Source of the DNA: Pedobacter sp.
Lineage (GTDB): Bacteria; Bacteroidota; Bacteroidia; Sphingobacteriales; Sphingobacteriaceae
Direction of reading: 5' to 3'
DNA: 9,189 nucleotides
Assembly (NCBI GenBank): GCA_028287885.1
Contig: JAQBOT010000175.1
Span: 1 to 9,189 of the forward strand
Position numbers and translations under genes: made by a program. This document shows positions 6,971 through 9,189 of the stretch, in pieces. The notes beneath the pieces are model-generated. The model was given only the letters and a program-made list of their open reading frames with translations, did no database searches and was not told where the DNA came from. Numbering within the stretch: the first letter of the stretch is position 1; every line of letters begins with the position of its first letter.

Positions 6971-8116
6971 TTATAATTTCATTAATCTATCAACGGCTTT
7001 TTCCAAAGTTTCTTGTTTTTTCGCGAAACAAAACCTTAAAACATGGTGGTCGCTATTGCGGGTAAAAAACGCTGAAACCGGAATGCTGGCTACTTGATAG
7101 TCCTTAATAAGCCGTGTTGCAAGTGCAACATCGCCTTCTTGCGAGAAGTGATCGTAACTCACACACTGGAAATATGAACCATTGCAAGGAAGTAGTTTAA
7201 ACTTCGTCTCTTGCATTAGCGATCTGAAATAATCACGCTTTTTCTGAAAAAATGCTCCAAGTTGATTGTAAGTATCTGGGTTCTGCAGGTATTGAACAAT
7301 GGCATGCTGCATCGGCGTATTTACGCTAAATACATTAAACTGGTGCACCTTTCTGAATTCCTTCATCAAATTCTCTGGTGCCATACAGTAGCCGATCTTC
7401 CAACCCGTGGCATGCAAAAGCTTGCCGAATGATGCCACAATAAAGCTTCTTTCCTTAAGCTCCGGGTATCGGGCTATGCTTTTGTGTTCCTGTCCATCAT
7501 AAATCAAGTGCTCGTAAACCTCATCACTTAAAATAAGAACATCGGTTCCTTTGGTAAGCCTGATGAGTGCCTGAACATCTTTCTCCTTAAAGATTTTCCC
7601 AGTGGGATTGTGCGGAGTATTCAAAATAATCATTTTGGTGTTCGCATTGAATAAGCGCTTCACCATATCCCAATCTATTTCGTAATCAGGGGGCATCATT
7701 TCATATGACTTTACCAGCCCACCAAATAACTTTATGCATGGCGCATAGCAGTCATAAGCAGGCTCAAAGATAATCACCTCATCGCCAGGGTTGATGGTTG
7801 CAGCAATTGCCGTAAAAATTGCTTGCGTTCCTCCGGCGGTAACGGTGATCTCCGTATCTGCATTATAATCAGATTTGTACAGCACCTTTGATTTCTCAGC
7901 AATAAGTGTTCTTAATGTTTGAAGCCCAGGCATTGCGGCGTATTGGTTTTCACCTTTAAGCATAGATGTGTTAACCAGACTAACAAGTTCCGGATCACAA
8001 TCATAATCGGGAAATCCCTGGGAAAGATTTATTGCCTGATGATCCTCTGCAAGTTTCGACATTACAGAAAAAATGGTGTTGCCGACACCGGGTAGTTTCG
8101 AATTTATAGGTATCAT
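6971..8116 (-). CDS. ybdL: PLP-dependent methionine/glutamine aminotransferase, YbdL-like (class I/II)
   Basis: A fold-type I aminotransferase of the kynurenine aminotransferase/glutamine transaminase K group. The 381 residues match the family. Visible elements are NLSQGFPDYDCDP (30-42), TAGGTQAIFTAI (93-104), the cofactor Asn170 in HNPTG, Asp198 and Tyr201 in SDEVYEHLIYDG, the Schiff-base Lys232 in ASFGKLLHATGWKIGYC, and the carboxylate-binding Arg361 in HVLRFCFAK. The block KVHQFNVFSVNTPMQ (256-270) is very like E. coli YbdL, which prefers methionine, His and Phe as amino donors. With the adjacent omega-amidase it probably regenerates methionine from 4-methylthio-2-oxobutyrate using glutamine, or repairs related 2-oxo acids. 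The substrate itself is inferred. The gene heads the minus-strand cluster and is divergent from yhhQ. Confidence 0.92.
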   Translation of the reverse strand: MIPINSKLPGVGNTIFSVMSKLAEDHQAINLSQGFPDYDCDPELVSLVNTSMLKGENQYAAMPGLQTLRTLIAEKSKVLYKSDYNADTEITVTAGGTQAIFTAIAATINPGDEVIIFEPAYDCYAPCIKLFGGLVKSYEMMPPDYEIDWDMVKRLFNANTKMIILNTPHNPTGKIFKEKDVQALIRLTKGTDVLILSDEVYEHLIYDGQEHKSIARYPELKERSFIVASFGKLLHATGWKIGYCMAPENLMKEFRKVHQFNVFSVNTPMQHAIVQYLQNPDTYNQLGAFFQKKRDYFRSLMQETKFKLLPCNGSYFQCVSYDHFSQEGDVALATRLIKDYQVASIPVSAFFTRNSDHHVLRFCFAKKQETLEKAVDRLMKL

Positions 8117-8217
8117 GTATGACGAAAATAGAAAATTTATAAGGAAACGAAGTAGGTGTAAGGTAATTATTTAACTAAGACATGCTATTACCAAAATAAT
8201 TCGATAATTTCAACCAT
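8117..8217. promoter_or_regulatory. Divergent intergenic region between the aminotransferase and yhhQ
   Basis: These 101 AT-rich bases lie between two divergent start codons and presumably carry both promoters. On the minus strand TATTTTCG (8123-8130), 6 bases before the aminotransferase ATG, matches TAnnTTTG with one mismatch, but no TTG was found at the right distance. On the plus strand only a two-mismatch box precedes yhhQ. No preQ1 riboswitch fold was recognised. Confidence 0.4.
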
Positions 8218-8988
8218 ATGACCTATAAAACGAAAGAGAGCCGTTTGTTACTCATCTTAGCAACCTTTTTCGTTGCTAATGCAATCTTGTCAGAGTTCAT
8301 TGGTGTTAAGATTTTCAATGTAGAAGCAACGCTCGGAATTCAAAAGTTTCATGTCAACCTGCTGGGTGTGCCAAACCTAAGTTTCAATATGTCTGCCGGT
8401 GTTTTAACGTGGCCCATAATCTTCATTATGACAGATATCATTAATGAATACTTTGGCGTCAGGCAGGTGCGCTTTCTCTCCATATTAACTTCAATTCTTA
8501 TTGCCTTTGCATTCATTGTTGTTGGCTTTGCCATGCGGCTGAGTCCTTCAGATTTCTGGGTACAACAAACCGTAAACGGTAAGAGTTTGGACATGAACAA
8601 TGCGTTTAGCGGAATATTCGGGCAGGGGATGTGGATCATTATAGGGTCAATCGTTGCGTTTATTGTTGGGCAGATTGCAGATGTGTTTATCTTTCACAAG
8701 ATAAAGCGATTTACAGGAGAAAGGGCTTTATGGCTAAGAGCTACCGGTTCAACGCTGATTTCACAGCTAATCGATAGCTTTGTTGTAATATTTATTGCAT
8801 TTTATTTAAATCCACAATACCATTGGACCTGGCAAATGGTTGCTGCAATTGGGCTAGTAAACTATACTTATAAATTTATTGTAGCCGTATTAATGACACC
8901 CCTCTTGTATGTAGTCCACGTTATCATAGACGGATATCTTGGACGTGATCTTTCGGAGAGACTTATAAAAATGGCCGGAAGAGGATAA
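8218..8988 (+). CDS. yhhQ: Queuosine precursor transporter, YhhQ family (inner membrane)
   Basis: A 256-residue polytopic membrane protein of the YhhQ/VUT family; E. coli YhhQ imports preQ0 and preQ1. About six transmembrane segments are visible (roughly 9-29, 56-75, 86-106, 137-160, 177-197, 215-237). Family landmarks are TDIINEYFGV (72-81) at the end of TM2, the polar GQIADVFIFHKIKR in TM4 (151-164), and WLRATGSTLISQLIDSF (172-188) before and within TM5. It is longer than the E. coli protein, mainly through a loop of about 25 residues between TM1 and TM2. Because this genome also encodes QueE, import may supplement de novo synthesis; the exact substrate (preQ0, preQ1, queuine or queuosine) cannot be read from sequence. 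The last codons overlap the U-tract of a terminator serving the opposite strand. Confidence 0.93.
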   Translation: MTYKTKESRLLLILATFFVANAILSEFIGVKIFNVEATLGIQKFHVNLLGVPNLSFNMSAGVLTWPIIFIMTDIINEYFGVRQVRFLSILTSILIAFAFIVVGFAMRLSPSDFWVQQTVNGKSLDMNNAFSGIFGQGMWIIIGSIVAFIVGQIADVFIFHKIKRFTGERALWLRATGSTLISQLIDSFVVIFIAFYLNPQYHWTWQMVAAIGLVNYTYKFIVAVLMTPLLYVVHVIIDGYLGRDLSERLIKMAGRG

Positions 8989-9011
8989 AAAAAACCGGCT
9001 AATATAGCCGG
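8987..9011 (-). terminator. Intrinsic terminator for the right-edge minus-strand gene
   Basis: CCGGCT (8995-9000) and AGCCGG (9006-9011) form a 6-bp stem with an AATAT loop. Read on the minus strand the stem is followed by eight T (complement of A8 at 8987-8994), a good intrinsic terminator for the gene ending at 9035. On the plus strand only a CTTTG follows the stem, so termination after yhhQ is probably weaker. Confidence 0.8.
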
Positions 9012-9034
9012 CTTTGCATTCCTTAATCAGGATC

Positions 9035-9189
9035 CTATCCACCAAGTGGTTCAGTATCTGGGTCAGTAACTGCGTTCGATACGCCGTTTGCAGTTTCAGC
9101 AGAGCTCTTTTTGAAGTCCTTAAACTCCTGAGTTAGGTTGCTCGCCTTATTTTTCACGTTTTCAGTTACTCTATCTTTCAAGTCGATCA
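9035..9189 (-). CDS. C-terminal end of an unidentified small, Lys-rich protein (start outside the window)
   Basis: The minus-strand frame is open from the window edge to a TAG at 9035-9037, giving 50 complete residues. The part nearest the edge (IDLKDRVTENVKNK) looks like an amphipathic, charged helix with regularly spaced Lys/Glu, followed by QEFKDFKKSSAET. The tail is Asn/Ala/Val then Asp/Pro/Gly-rich and ends EPLGG. It resembles the low-complexity helical tails of YtxH-type or phasin-like stress proteins, but the similarity is too general to name a family. The frame is supported by a good terminator 24 bases after the stop. The incomplete first codon ends in TG, so whether the gene starts here or further right cannot be decided. 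Confidence 0.6.
   Translation of the reverse strand, partial: IDLKDRVTENVKNKASNLTQEFKDFKKSSAETANGVSNAVTDPDTEPLGG

Noticed and set aside
8140..8217. Possible preQ1 riboswitch ahead of yhhQ (AACTAA at 8173-8178 resembles the aptamer tail)
   Set aside because: No matching GC stem or C-rich loop precedes it at the required spacing, so the short match is best taken as chance.

Overview
The window looks like a chromosomal core region from a member of the Bacteroidota, most likely the Sphingobacteriaceae (Pedobacter or Mucilaginibacter type). This is inferred from four things: moderate-to-low GC, starts that lack clear Shine-Dalgarno sequences, a TAnnTTTG-type promoter box, and a TPR / PD40-propeller / OmpA envelope protein typical of the phylum. 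No mobile element, CRISPR array, rRNA or tRNA was seen. Coding density is high and no gene-free stretch exceeds about 100 bases.

Left to right: the 3' end of kdsA (+, truncated by the window edge) ends inside a 23-bp perfect inverted repeat. A bidirectional terminator follows and also serves the converging minus-strand gene. That gene is a large TPR-PD40-CRD-OmpA protein resembling the type IX secretion component PorE; it lies downstream of queE (7-carboxy-7-deazaguanine synthase) in the same direction. A small stand-alone Rieske ferredoxin is divergent from queE and converges with folD with only 3 bp between stops. lepA (EF4) and folD form a tight minus-strand pair, and lepA has a promoter box so close to its ATG that a nearly leaderless mRNA is plausible. 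Upstream of lepA, also on the minus strand, are a YafV-like omega-amidase and a YbdL-like methionine/glutamine aminotransferase 23 bp apart. Divergent from the aminotransferase is a YhhQ-family queuosine-precursor transporter (+). At the right edge is the tail of an unidentified minus-strand gene, whose terminator U-tract overlaps the yhhQ stop codon.

Functional links: the aminotransferase and omega-amidase form a known metabolic pair, in which glutamine-dependent transamination gives a 2-oxo acid omega-amide that the amidase hydrolyses. queE and yhhQ belong to the same pathway (7-deazaguanine/queuosine tRNA modification) but are about 5 kb apart in separate transcription units. kdsA (LPS Kdo synthesis) and the OmpA-domain protein both concern the cell envelope. 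lepA and folD are housekeeping genes of translation and one-carbon metabolism. I see no convincing new multi-gene system; the most unusual items are the long inverted repeat over the kdsA stop, the predicted lepA leader arrangement and the orphan Rieske protein.
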